DNA from: Aquanectria penicillioides
Lineage: Eukaryota > Ascomycota > Sordariomycetes > Hypocreales > Nectriaceae
Assembly (NCBI GenBank): GCA_003415625.1
Contig: PYIU01000002.1
Coordinates: 4,774,001 to 4,838,000 of the forward strand
Direction of reading: 5' to 3'
Length of the DNA: 64,000 bases
The stretch's first letter is position 1. Each line of letters opens with the position of its first letter. The notes beneath the pieces were generated by a model. That model made no database searches. It was not told the DNA's origin and saw only the letters and a list, made by a program, of their open reading frames with translations. Shown here piece after piece: positions 48,550 to 60,094 of this stretch. Both the position numbers and the translations under genes were made by a program.

Positions 48550-51002
48550 TCAGGCAAAGGATTCTGGCTCTTCTTGGTGGGTCGGAGCCCTTTGTCTTGA
48601 CGTATCCCGTTTCATGCGGCGATGTGCTTTGAAGCGGTGCTTCGCCTCCAGGTTGGCTTCATCCAATATCTGTAATCTTCCCACCCCCATTGCAACAGCG
48701 TCCACGTTGGCTGTCATCCTATCTCGACTTGGAGCATCAAACTCTGGCATCTCTCGCTCCTTGATGTCTGCCAGCACGTGGCACTGAAGCTCGCCCTTTG
48801 AGGTTGCATCTGCGAGCATGGCCAGCTCGTCTTGAATCTGCCCGACTGTTGGCTTGGCGGGCACCGTCGTTCTGTTGTCGATGGTCCACCGCCATCCTCG
48901 GATCTGCACCAGAACCCGGTCCGCTTCTTCGTTACCCATGTGGTCCTAATAAGCCGTACCAGCCATGCGAGTCGCACTTGTCGCCCGCGGTGTCCATTTT
49001 CTAGGTCACGAAGAACCAATTCAACCAAGCAAAGTATCATCCGTCCCGACAGGTTCCTGTCAATAGACTGGTACACTGCCAGGCATTTCTCGACACATAA
49101 GAGTTTCTGGCGCTCACTGAGGCGATCCGCCTCGAGAAACCATTTACCCATTAGCTCGAGGAGCTCGGTCTGAGTTGTGATGCCTAGTCGCGCTCTGCCC
49201 GGGAGGGCTTCGTTGGGCTGGCCCCAATTGAGTGCTAAAACACGCCAGATGGTGTCGACTTCGACCCCGGGGTCTTTGATCATACTCTCTACGTAGGGTG
49301 TCCATGCTGTCCAATCCCAATGGCGAATCAGATATGTGATGCCTGATTTCGTGCGAGCAGCCTCCCACAGATGTAAAGCTTGTCTATAGTCGCCGCTTGC
49401 GATAGTCATTTCGCGGAATGTTTTGGTAGCCCAGTGCCGCTTCTGAACAAGCTGCTCGACCATGTGTTGGTATTGTCCAGTCTTCTTGGTAACATGGCAT
49501 AGATTCCGAAAGAGCATATTGCGCTGGGCTGGTTGCGCATCCAATATACACGACACAAGGCTGACCCAGTCCATGTCGGCAGCACCGAGGCGGACGAATT
49601 TAGGCATAGAGACTCCCGGAAGACACTTGGTAGCCCACAGGCGCCCCTTGGCGAAAAAGAAACCATCCTCAGCGGTCCAATCCCCAGGGTAGAGGTCCAC
49701 ACACTCGCTTGTCTTCACGAGAGGATCGAAAGACATAATGAGAGATGTAAGACGTTGAATTCTCTTAAGCTCCGCGCCAGAGTGACGCTCGCTCAGGAGT
49801 TCCATCACACCTTCCCATAACGTGGCTGGCCGCTCGAATTTCAAGTCCCGGATTCCCGTCATCAGAATGGTGTGATGGGTGTGTATTTTATCGTGTAGAT
49901 GGGGCTTCGACGCTTGAAATTCAATGTAGGATACGACGGTACCCAAAACCATAGACCGAGTGAACATCCGTCTGCGGAGCCTTGGGACCACCTGAGCAAG
50001 TTTCGCAAAGTAAAAGTACGTGGAAAATCGGTGTTTCCCCAATGTCTTAAAGAGTGTCACGTAGGTCCACCAAAAGGACACCGGTACGGTGTAAGCCCGT
50101 TTTTCAAGGTGAAGCTCGCGTAAGAAAAGGCACGCCATTCTGGTTTGTGCCACTTCTACAGCCTCCCGACCCAATTTGAGTTCAATCGTCTTGTTGAAGG
50201 GTTTCATGGCCCTCTTCATCTCAGCGGTGGTCAGGCGCTTTCCTCGGATACTGTCTTGGATATATTCCGAGAAAGGTTTGCAGGCTACCCACACCATCTT
50301 CTCTGTGAGGTTTGTGGCATCAAGCGCTACGAGACGTTCGTTCAGCTGAGCCATCTTCAGAGTAGTTTTATCGGGGCTGTGAAGACGACTGGAGTCAAGA
50401 GGTTTATCCTGGATGGACTCTGCCTTGGACAAACCGGTGATGACAGACTCTGCGATCATCTGTGCGGAGTCGAGGAAATCCCTCGGTTTCTGATCCACCA
50501 CATCAATGCCATGTATTTTGGTGCCAACTACTCTTTCATGCTCAAACGATATTGTCTCGGCCACGGGTGGTGCGGCGGGCCGGGCAGTGGAGAAGGAGTC
50601 GACGGAGGCGGGCTGGTCTTCAAAGTTCTCGAGCCGTTGAATAAAACGATCCAGAAGCCGAGGCAAGCTGAATTTTTGGCTGTTTCTTATTCTATCCTCT
50701 GGCGTATTTGGAGCCTCCCACTTCCATTCGTTGAGGCGGAGAGAGAATTCCATGGACCAGGGGGGCGGCGTGTGAGGGGATTCGGACATGAGGGCTGTCA
50801 TGTGGCGTTTGCCCAGGCGGCGACGGCTTTCGATGGGGCCCGGACAAGAGCTCAATTGACGACATGGCTGCACGCAAACACGATTGTAACGGTCAATGGC
50901 TTGACGGAGCATGGTGTCAGTGATCCAGATGCCCTCCAATGCGGTTGCGGGCGCGGGGGTGAAGCCAGCCCGGGTGCGAAGGGCGACGCATCGCGGCGGC
51001 AT
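48550..51002 (-). CDS. Uncharacterised protein, possibly mitochondrial, with an apparent frameshift
   Basis: The main frame starts at 51002 and runs without introns for 750 residues. It then degenerates, while a second frame (from about 48945 to the stop at 48550) continues with a sensible protein (EADRVLVQIRGWRWTIDNRT to the basic end KHRFKAHRRMKRD). One missing base near the GG at about 48944 would join them (817 residues); no intron of suitable phase is visible. The first 70 residues are rich in Arg, Ala, Cys and Ser and nearly lack acidic residues, as in a mitochondrial presequence. A conserved-looking word is GPIESRRRLGKRHM (about residues 55-68). The body is helical with many Trp and Leu, loosely like helical-repeat (PPR-like) proteins, but I cannot assign a family. 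The true start could be further upstream. Confidence 0.7.
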
Positions 51003-52222
51003 TGCGCACAGAGGAGCTTGGGAAAGTGGCGCGCAAGGCCAAGCTCATGATGCAGCCGAGGCACTCCTCCCGTGTCAGGTTCCGATGAGGTCGTCGGCGT
51101 CCTCGTCGCGGCGGCTGTTGTTGTTTTTCCTTGTCTCAGAGGAATGTCCGGGATGATAATTAGCTTGCTGAAGTTTTGAGATGCAACGAAAGCTCTCCGC
51201 TGGCTGGGCGGGATCCACCGGCAGAGCCAACCACAGCGACGGCAATTGAGGGTTGTTGTGACGGGGAGATTGTCGGCCCGGGCCTGGCCAGATAGACTCC
51301 CGCACGTGAGGCATCTGTGATTCCGAAGCGAATCGGACCCACCGGGCCACAATGTTTCGGCAAAATGTAAGCCCGGGCCGCGGTTTTGATGACCGGCCGC
51401 CAGCTGAGCCCGAAACACCGGCTGGTTGGAGGCTGGACTCACCGGACGGTCAGTGGATACGTAGTTACAAGGAGTGCAGGCCCGTCAACACCGCACCTTC
51501 CTGGGACTGCTAATTACCTCTACGTATAATAAGTGGTCCATGCAGGCGTCGACGGCGCTACCGCCTCCCCAAGCACGCCGACCAACCACCACGTTCGTCT
51601 CGTTTCTGGGCGGCCTCGGGATCCTTGCAACCCTGCATTGCCCCTTGTGCACTGCATAGCTGCTCGGCGCTTGATTTCTGAGCCCCGTTTGCATGCGGAC
51701 GAGAGAGTACCAGAGTACGTCAAGAATCCGGAGCACGAGACGTACTGTATCGTACTGACGGAGGTGATCGCCTTGGAGGCTGTGGCGAGGACGCGCAAAC
51801 ACACCACAGCCACGGGACTTAGGTATAAAGCACAATCCCAGCGTCATTTTCCCATCACCATCCGGGGCCCCGTTCACCAGCGGCGCATCACCGTCCTCAA
51901 ACTCGCCTTCTCCGCTTCGACCATCTCCCTACCCTTGTCACCTGCCCCGGCGGGTTACTGGAGCGCGCCGGCGTGGAGCTCCCCAAATAGGAATATCAAC
52001 AACCAGCCCAGCCTGTCCTTGCCGGCCTCTCCTGAATATTATGTCTTGTTGAACTAGCTACAAACACCTCCAACTTCCACGTCGCCTAGTTTGCCACACC
52101 CTATCCAACCTTGCCGTCACCTAATCCACGCGACACCACGCTCCGCTCCGTCCTTTGCCGCTCGCCGCTCCATGGCTCTGCGTGCTCCCCTATCTTTCCC
52201 ATCGACGTCACAACGCAGTTAG
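51003..52222. other. Divergent promoter region
   Basis: Lies between two outward-facing genes. A minus-strand open frame (51442-50852, 196 codons) overlaps the start of the neighbouring gene in another frame and looks spurious. No other feature is seen. Confidence 0.6.
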
Positions 52223-54320
52223 ATGGAGCCAGTCGTGTATGAGGAGACGCCTTTAGCTGACTACCTCAGAGGTGAGCATCTCCCCCAACTGAGCCCTACC
52301 ATGCCCGAATTTCTGGTTGACAATTGTTTATTATAGATGGGGGAGATGAGCCGCAGTCCGACTGGGCGCCCGGCGCGACGACTCCCGACCCGGAATCCTC
52401 AACAGACCGATCCAGCCCTTCACCTCCTTCCAGCCCCTCTCCCTTCGCACCTACAGGTCGACCTCTGGTTAAAGCCAGATTCCGTAAGAAAGCCCCGGGC
52501 GATCTCCGACTCGAAGTCCCGAAGCCAGTCTCGTTACGATCCATTAGGAAAAACTACTCGGTGCGTTGGCCACGACGCTCCAGGCTGTTTCTCCGCATCC
52601 GCTGACCATCTTATCTACCAGGCCGCGGTAGCTGCGAGTATCGATCGCGCCGACAATGCCAAGTTTCTTGAACAGTTTCGTTATACAATTATCGCCTCTC
52701 AGCTGTTGAGTGGCCATTCCGGTCTGGGCCAGCACCCGCTTCACCTGAACGGGCCCCCCGGCTCAGCCCCTGATAAAGACGAATCTCTGCTATCCACCGA
52801 GGGGATTGTCGCATCCATCCTGGCTGCGTTAGCCGTGGCAGTCATCTTGAGTTGGGTTGTGGAAAGTGGAGTCACCCGCAAGCGACTCGTCTTCCTTCTC
52901 ATTCTCTGTGCAGCCGCTATTCTATTAGGGCAGGTGTATATGCGACGACAATGGTTACGATACCGACGATCGCAGTCACTCGCCGAAATTACAACCTTTA
53001 TTGAGACATCTCATAGCTATGACGGCGCGTCAGGGGCTGCTTTGTCTCTCATTCAGGAGGTTGAGCTAGTCTCCCGTGGGTATAGGATGTTAGTGACTTG
53101 TCCGCAACCTTTTCGACAAAAATGTTCATTGTTGACCAATTTTATAGCAGCGCACCGCTACCTCCAATTAGCCGTATTGAAGACCGAGCTCAGACTAGAA
53201 AATGCGTCCGCCTACGCAAGGTCCTCAATGCTGCAATTTCCGATGTCTTGCAGGTATACAACCAAGTGTGCACGGTTGTCAACGGCTTTGCCGAGCAGAC
53301 AGATCTAGAAAAGTACTATGACATTTACGATATCAGCGATTTCGACATGTCAGATGCTCAGCGTGGCTTTGATGAAGATGAATTTGAAGACTTGGAGTCA
53401 TTGAGGACCCTCAAGATCCTTGCTGCTCGATTTTATACTCTACGTAAAATGTTTCTCTGCGCCTTGCTGGCACTGGACGCCAACGGAGACACCAACGACT
53501 TGCTGCGCTGGACAACCGCGGTGGAGAGTCTGCGAAACCTGAATACTTCAACAATTGCAGCGAATACTAAATTACAGAACATCCTCGGCGAGGAAGAGCG
53601 TAAGTGCTTGTCTGCGATTTTTCCCTAGCCTGGCCCACTGCTAATGCATTGAAAGTATTCCCGGCACCGCTCACTCCAAAGCACGCACTGACACCAGGGA
53701 GGGAGCGCTGGCGAGCTCAACTCCGGAAGCTGAATTCACTATCCACCGGAATCAGAGGGCTTCAAGCCAAGCTGACTCTTCTGCGTGAGGAGTCAGATAG
53801 GGCTTTGAACGATTCCAATGACATCTCGGAGCTGGGGCCGAATCTAATGTCCCAATTCGAATCTATCGGTGTGGACTTGAAGGAACTCATGGCTGCTTGG
53901 GAAGAAGGCCGAGCTGCGTTGGCTCTTGGAATCGATAGAAACGAAAAGAGGCTTTCGTCCATGAGCACCCTGATATCTCCTGCAAGCTCCCTGAGCGGAC
54001 TCACAACGGTAGATGAAGGCGGAACCGCAGTCGATGCCCTAAAGGCATTGACGGGCGAGTCGCCCCCTGGGTCCGATTACAATGGTTCGGCAGACCACGA
54101 TGCTCCCGAGATATTCGAGGCCGTGGCAAGGCCTCGGCCACGCAGCATGCTCACGAGGGAAGAGAGGATAGTCAAAATGAAGGAGGATAGGGAGCAGAAA
54201 GCAGTTGCTCGACAGCAGCTGGACGCAACAAGGGGCATGCTCCGGGAACTGGAGACGGTCATCAAACTACGCCCACGAACCCGCACAAGTGCACCCGCAG
54301 GACGGATCGTCTCGATGTAA
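52223..54320 (+). CDS. Vezatin / Inp2-like myosin-binding peroxisomal membrane protein
   Basis: Five exons (52223-52271, 52337-52560, 52622-53088, 53148-53599, 53656-54320) join in frame to 618 residues; all four introns are GT-AG and 56-65 bp. After an acidic, Ser/Pro-rich N-terminus come two hydrophobic segments close together ([19 protein letters not shown] and LVFLLILCAAAILLG, about residues 190-235). Then follow the conserved helical region (YTLRKMFLCALLALDANGD, about 385-403) and a C-terminal coiled coil (RERWRAQLRKLNSLSTGIRG). This matches the myosin-binding (vezatin) family, whose yeast member Inp2 is the receptor linking peroxisomes to myosin V for transport to the bud. The family call comes from recall of conserved blocks. 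The 53089-53147 intron uses a GTTAGT donor; its acceptor could also be 3 nt later. Confidence 0.78.
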
Positions 54321-54546
54321 CATCAACACCACCGCCACTGCCTCGAACTCTACAACTGTCGCCCTCGCGGACAGGACAACCCTTCACGACAATCATTTTG
54401 GACCATTAGATATTTCTTTGTTTTGTTACTATAACCACAGCCAACACCGCAACCACTACCTCGAAGGCAAGGATGCGCAGAGACGAACATGCACAGCCGC
54501 ATTTATTTGGCAGTCACGACGACACGCACGATTTTCTTGGGCGGCA

Positions 54547-54573
54547 CATCATCATCATCATCATCATCATCAT
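54547..54573. repeat. (CAT)9 microsatellite
   Basis: About nine ATC/CAT units in the probable 3' UTR of the vezatin-like gene. Confidence 0.9.
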
Positions 54574-55201
54574 ATTCATCATATTCATTGTTATCATCAT
54601 AGAACGGAATGGGCGCAGCAATGGGCATCTGGGTTTTGTTAATTAGGTCACATTTGGATTTGTGTATAATTGTTTATTTTCTTTCCCTCCCAGAATGCGA
54701 GCTTGGAGACGAGGCGGGCTGTATCTTGTCATGTATATACAAAATTAAGGGAACTGGGCACTCGCCGCCTGTGCAAGCGGAAGACGTACGGTGTAGCCAG
54801 AGACGATTCACCGACATGGAGTAGTTTTCTCCTGTGTCGAGTTTGAACTCTCGTGTGTATCGTGTGTTTTTTTTTACTCGTGTTTCATGTTTGCCTCTCT
54901 CATCATGTACTGTGAGATACCGCTACCTAGCTATGTTCTCCTTGTTTCTATCTACCTATCTATCGATCTATCTATCTTGATACGTGTTCCGCAAATGATA
55001 CTGTGATTTGATTGAACGAAGAGAAGTGACTAATGGACAGGTCAATTCACCAAATCCTAACTCAATTCGGTGTGGTGGTGCTATTAGGTTCATTATTTGC
55101 ATTGCCACATGCTGTCCAATAGATGATGCTTGGACAGGTCGATCGATAAGCTGGGAGATTGAACTAATAAATGGCGTGCCCCGCGTCGAGTTGGCGTCAC
55201 G

Positions 55202-55207
55202 ACGCGT
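55202..55207. promoter_or_regulatory. MluI cell-cycle box (ACGCGT) upstream of PCNA
   Basis: A perfect ACGCGT lies about 340 bp before the PCNA start. In yeasts this is the binding site of the MBF (Mbp1-Swi6) factor that drives S-phase genes. The hexamer is palindromic and also occurs by chance inside coding regions here (for example near 11018), so function is inferred. Confidence 0.5.
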
Positions 55208-55459
55208 CTGATCCCCACTGCCCTTCGCGGCCCGCGTGTTAAGTGCTTGCTTGCCTCAGCCCTCCAGCAATCTTGCATCTGTCCAACCATCCTATTCCTT
55301 CCTCTCGTCAACCACACAGTCCACCGTCTTTTCTTCCTCTCTTCCTTTAGACTTTTTCCTCCTCCCCCAAGGCGACATCTTCCTCTCCATCTTCTGCTTC
55401 CCATCATCTTCTCTCTACCAGCCCTAATCACCCAAACCATTGCAATTCTCCGCCAGTCA

Positions 55460-55547
55460 GTAAGCTCTCCCACCCCCGCCTTTTTTTTTCCACCCGCACA
55501 AACGCACCCCTAGAGTTCAACCAAGCTAACAGCCACTCGCACCGCAG
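55460..55547 (+). other. Probable 5' UTR intron of PCNA
   Basis: A good donor (GTAAGC) at 55460, a branch-like GCTAAC near 55525 and the acceptor GCAG at 55547 lie just 2 nt before the ATG. Confidence 0.6.
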
Positions 55548-55549
55548 AC

Positions 55550-56497
55550 ATGTTGGAGGCACGACTCGAGCAGGCTAACATCCTGAAGAAGGTTGTGGAT
55601 GCGATCAAGGACCTTGTTCAGGATTGCAACTTCGACTGCAATGACACGGGTATCGCCCTGCAGGCCATGGACAACTCCCACGTCGCGCTTGTGTCCATGA
55701 TGCTCAAGGCCGAGGCCTTCTCCCCTTACCGCTGCGACCGCAACATCTCTCTCGGAGTCAACCTCACCTCCTTGACCAAGGTCCTACGTGCTGCTCAGAA
55801 CGAGGACATCCTTACCCTCAAGGCTGAGGATGGCCCGGACGTCCTCAACCTGATGTTCGAGAGCAGCGAGAACGACCGTGTCAGCGAGTATGATCTCAAG
55901 CTCATGGACATTGACCAGGAGCACCTTGGTATCCCCGATACCGAGTATGCTGCTACCATTGCCATGCCTGCTGCTGAGTTCCGACGTATCTGCACTGACT
56001 TGGCCGCCATGTCAGAATCCGGTTGGTGTTTTTCTCTTCTTCTTCTTCTTCTTCTTCTTCTTCTTCTTCTTTTTTTTGCTTTTTCCTGCTCGATCAATGC
56101 TAACGTAGAGTTTCACAATCCCAGTTAGCATCGAAGCCTCCAAGGACGGCATCAAGTTTGCGTGCAACGGTGACATCGGCAACGGTTCAGTTACGCTCCG
56201 AAGCCACACCAACGTCGAGAAGCCCGAGCTCAACGTCGATATTGAGTTGACTGAGCCTGTCTCCCTGACCTTCTCCCTGAAGTACCTCGTCAACTTCTGC
56301 AAGGCCGCCGCCCTCTCTTCCCAAGTCAAGATCTGCCTTTCCAACGAGGTACCCCTCCTTGTCGAGTACGAAGTGGTGGGCAGCAGCTACCTGCGCTTCT
56401 ACCTTGCGCCCAAGGTCGGTTGAATATCCCTTTCATCATTCCTCAATGGCTTGTCCATGTGCTGACACGAACCTCTTAGATTGGCGATGACGAGTAA
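55550..56497 (+). CDS. POL30: Proliferating cell nuclear antigen (PCNA), DNA sliding clamp
   Basis: The trimeric ring that tethers DNA polymerases delta and epsilon and many repair factors to DNA. Three exons (55550-56021, 56125-56414, 56480-56497) give 259 residues, the usual length. Landmarks: [20 protein letters not shown] at the start, [20 protein letters not shown] (basic inner helix and strand), the centre loop and interdomain connector around [12 protein letters not shown] (PIP-box binding groove), and [23 protein letters not shown] at the end. The last exon is only 18 nt and codes for the acidic tail IGDDE. Intron 1 contains a long TTC/T tract beside its donor. The ATG is fixed by family alignment. 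Confidence 0.98.
56036..56078 (+). repeat. (TTC)n-T tract inside PCNA intron 1
   Basis: About eleven CTT/TTC units followed by a T-run, 14 nt downstream of the splice donor; it yields a false poly-Leu extension if the intron is read through. Confidence 0.9.
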
Positions 56498-57769
56498 ATA
56501 ATACGCTCCGAGACGTGACATGACATCATCCGACCTACCATCAGCTGGCGATGAGAGGACGTAGCGATGCTGCTTTGGCGCGGGGAGGGTTCTATCGCAA
56601 AAATGGATACCAGGGATTTTATTTATGGGAGGAAGAAGTCTTGGGTCAGGGGGGCCTCGAGATGAGATTTCTGTAACTAGAGCAAGCATGAGCCATGGTT
56701 GGACGTTGGCTTGCCGTGGGTTGGCCAATTAGCTGGCGGACCTTGACACGATAATGATTTGAAAGCCTTTGTTTTAGTTGCTTGACCACACTTGACCACA
56801 CAATTACGTGTGTTTCCGAATTCCGAGCAGAGTGCACCTTGACCGCTCCGAAGCAGAGGTAGATATGGCATGGCATGACATGGCACCAGTTGAAGGGTGT
56901 GGAGCTCGGCGCATTTATAGTGGAGGTGAGGAGTTTACTGGGTTGTATTAGCTGCGCGTGTTATCTCTAACGTGCACGAGGCGAAGGATGCAGACAAATC
57001 TGAGGCGATGCCAAAGGAGGCAATAGGATCATCCAAAATGTCGCATTGTCTTGGTCATGACGCAGAAGTCCAGTGGCTACCTACCTACCTACCTACATAC
57101 CTAAGTAGGAATGAAGGTATTTACTTACTCCCGGAAATGGCAATTTTTTTTTTCTCTCTCCCATCACGTTCGCGTGCCCAGTACCTGAAAGGGAGAAGTA
57201 CTGGAGTACAGTTGGAGGGAGGGCTGCGCCGGGTGCGGGGCAGGAACGCATCGCATCGGTCCTTGGCGGGGTACATCCGTCGCTCGCAAGCCAACTTTGG
57301 TTGAGTCAACAGTCAGTCATCTGGACGGCGACGTCGTTGTGCATTTTGCCCCATTCCCTCACCTTTGCTTTGTGTTTCTCACTCGCACTCTTATCGCCCT
57401 TGTGGTGTGTTTTTGGCCTTTTTTTTTTTTTTGTCAACGTTGAGTTTATTCCGCAGCAATAGCAACGCTCCTGCCGCTACCGCTACCGGCACACAAGGAC
57501 AGGAGCCCTTTTCGAGAGCGACTATTGGTGCGCTGAACCTCGACCAAACCCTCTCTCTCTTGGAACTGCTTGTGATCGGCCTTTGCCTCTCGGCGAGTTT
57601 CTGGTGTACCTCCGGATCCTGACTCTACGTCAACTATCGTCATATCTCATCCTCATTACATCTCACTCACACCCAACCAACTCTCCAATCATTCTACCAG
57701 CCGGGCCGCACCCCCGTCGTTGCGTTGCCCGCCAAGAGATCCCTCATAACTCGGCTGCTGCGGGATACC
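56498..57769. other. Intergenic region between PCNA and pyridoxal kinase
   Basis: No supported gene. Contains CTAC units (about 57077-57095), T-runs near 57143-57152 and 57419-57432, and a pyrimidine-rich leader before the kinase start. Confidence 0.6.
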
Positions 57770-59146
57770 ATGTCCAGTCTTCCCCCGGTTCCCGATACTC
57801 GGGTTCTGGCTGTCGCAAGCCATGTACGATTTCCATATGCCACTATTCCCAGGCTTTGTAATCACTTTGACTAACCTTTGCTGCACTTGTTTCCAGGTTG
57901 TCTCTGGGTAAGATCCGGCGGCGCCCTGAATAGTCCGGCTTGCCCCGGTGAGATCAAAAGAGGTTGCGATAGTGCTAACGACGGAGACTCCAGATATGTC
58001 GGTAACAAGATCGCTGTCTTCGTGCTGCAGTCTCTAGGATGCGACGTCGCAGCACTCAACACGGTGCAGTTCAGTGAGTGCCAGCCTCATTCGTTGCGTC
58101 CTGCACACGAAATGCCCAAGACCAACCAGCATCTAACGTGTTTGCCATGCCAAAGGCAACCACACCGGCTACCGGCAATGGAAAGGAACAAAGGTTTCAG
58201 CGCAAGAGATTGCCGACCTTTATGAAGGCCTAAAACAGTCCTACCTCGACGACTTTGACATGCTGCTCACCGGGTACATCCCCGGCGCCGAGGCCGTCAA
58301 TGCTGTAGGGAAAATCGGATGCGAGCTGAAGGAGAAGTCAAAGGGCGACCCAGGAAAGTTCTTCTGGGTGCTAGATCCCGTCATGGGTGATAATGGAAGA
58401 CTCTACGTCGCTGATGATGTTGTCCCGGCTTACAAGACTCTGATCCATCACGCTGATCTGATCCTCCCCAACCAATTCGAAGCCGAGTATGTTTCAACCC
58501 CTTCATATGTTCCTGCCCGCCATGGTTTCCTGTACTAACCTATACCCCCCCTTGATTTCAAAGACTACTCTCTGAGACAAAAATTCATGACATGGACAGT
58601 CTCACAAAGGCTATCCAGGTTCTACACGACAAGTACAAGGTCCCCCACGTCGTTATCACTTCGGTCAATCTCGAGGCCCCGGACCATCCCCCCGAGCACC
58701 TGTCTGTTGTTGGCTCAAGCATGATCTCGACTGGCAAGGCCCGTTTCTTTAAGATTGTCTTCCCCTCGATCGACTGCTACTTCAGTGGCACTGGTGACAT
58801 GTTCGCTGCGTTGATGGTTATCCGCATGCGCGAGGCAGTCCACCACGCAAACCAGCAGCTAAGCTTCACCCCAAGCTGGCTGAGCGACGACAGTGTTCCG
58901 GCTACTGAGCTTCCACTCGCCAAGGCCGCAGAAAAGGTCCTGGCCAGTATGCACGAGGTTCTGTCCAAGACCTGCGCTGGCATGGTCAAGGTAATGGATC
59001 GCACGACGGATGACATGACACCCGAGGATCGCGCTGATGACAGGAAAACTCACTTGGTGAGGAGCAAGGCAGCCGAGTTGCAGCTTGTGAGGAACCTCGA
59101 TTGCTTACGGTCACCGTCAACCAAGTTCCCCGCCAAAGCGATATAG
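57770..59146 (+). CDS. BUD16: Pyridoxal kinase (PdxK/Bud16 type)
   Basis: Phosphorylates pyridoxal, pyridoxine and pyridoxamine with ATP in the vitamin B6 salvage pathway; cytosolic. Five exons: 57770-57823, 57897-57907 (only 11 nt), 57994-58073, 58156-58486 and 58564-59146, giving 352 residues. The tiny exon is required, since it completes the substrate-pocket motif SHVVSGYVGN across two introns. Further landmarks of the ribokinase fold: LLTGYIPGAE, the family motif FFWVLDPVMGDNGRLYV (about 155-171), LILPNQFEAE, VVITSV, and the ATP/anion-hole motif SGTGDMFAAL with the catalytic Asp (about 238). The C-terminal 60 residues are less conserved. It converges with the dUTPase gene, 265 bp away. 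Confidence 0.96.
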
Positions 59147-59411
59147 ACTGGCACGGATATTAGAAAGCCACTCTGCCCAGGGCACCATAGACAAAGACGA
59201 AATAGATGCACATGCAAGAAGTGAAAGAGGAACGGCGTTTTGCTCACGTTTCTATCCGCTGGTTTACCGTGATTCTAACTTGTGTACCGTGTTCCGGATA
59301 TCAGCCTCTTAGGAGAGCCGAAAAATTCTAGTGCAGATTGATTCCCATAACCGTAGGCGGTGATAGTCCCTCCAACTCGTTCATTGACTCATAACATTAA
59401 TTCTACATCCA

Positions 59412-59991
59412 TTATGCTCGGCCAGTGCTGCCGAAGCCACCAGCGCCGCGCACACTCTCTTCAAGCTCCTGGACTTCAACAACCTCAGGAGTGTAGATTC
59501 GCTCAAGGACGAGCTGGGCAACGCGATCGCCTTCCTTGATCTCAAAGTCGGTTTCGGCATGGTTGAAGAGAAGCACCTTGACCTCGCCACGGTAGTCGGC
59601 ATCAATGACGCCAGCACCAGTGTCGATAAAGTGCTTGGCAGCAAGGCCAGAGCGGGGGGCAATGCGGCCGTCTGACAATGTATGCGTCAGTCTCTTCTCG
59701 CCATTGGTTAATTAAAGGGGTTCGGGAAGGAAAAAACTTACATGTTCCCTCAGGAATAGCCATGCTAATGTCAGTGCTGACGAGGGCCTTTCCACGGGCG
59801 GGAATGGTTGTGTCGTGGGCGGCGTAGATGTCGTAGCCAGCCGCAAAAGCGCTGCCACGGGTGGGCAGGCGGCCCTTGTCAGAGAGCTTCTTGATCTGAA
59901 GGGGAATGGGTTCCATGGCGGCGGCGGTCTTGACTCGTTTGGCAGGAGGAGAAGAGACAGTGCTGTTGTTGGTCTCGGGGGCAGCGGACAT
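59412..59991 (-). CDS. DUT1: dUTP diphosphatase (dUTPase)
   Basis: Hydrolyses dUTP to dUMP and pyrophosphate, keeping uracil out of DNA and feeding thymidylate synthesis; a homotrimer. Two exons on the minus strand (59991-59742 and 59671-59412; intron GTAAGT-CAG, 70 bp) give 169 residues. All five motifs are present: AGYDIYAA (I), PRSGLA (II), [11 protein letters not shown] with the catalytic Asp (III), [10 protein letters not shown] (IV) and [10 protein letters not shown] (V). The N-terminus has [10 protein letters not shown], which fits a monopartite nuclear signal. The ATG at 59991 gives a normal family length; an in-frame ATG at 60177 would add 62 residues with no acidic residue. An MCB element and a CCAAT palindrome lie between the two ATGs. 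Confidence 0.96.
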
Positions 59992-60094
59992 GGTGGTGAA
60001 GGGAAGTTTTTGAGAAGAGTTGATCGATGTGTGGAGGTTGGACTTGCAGAGGGAAGAGGAAGAAGAGGCCAAGACGTAGGTTAAAGTGCTTCGC

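Larger units (their letters stand above)
54321..55549. other. Intergenic region and PCNA promoter
   Basis: The first part is probable 3' UTR with a (CAT)n run. TATC units lie near 54948-54976. The last 400 bp are the PCNA promoter and CT-rich leader, with a CCAAT box (55116-55120) and an ACGCGT. No gene is supported. Confidence 0.65.

Noticed and set aside
50852..51442. Minus-strand open frame of 196 codons at the start of the 48.5-51.0 kb gene
   Set aside because: Overlaps the more protein-like frame in another phase; it could at most hold an upstream extension, which I cannot support.
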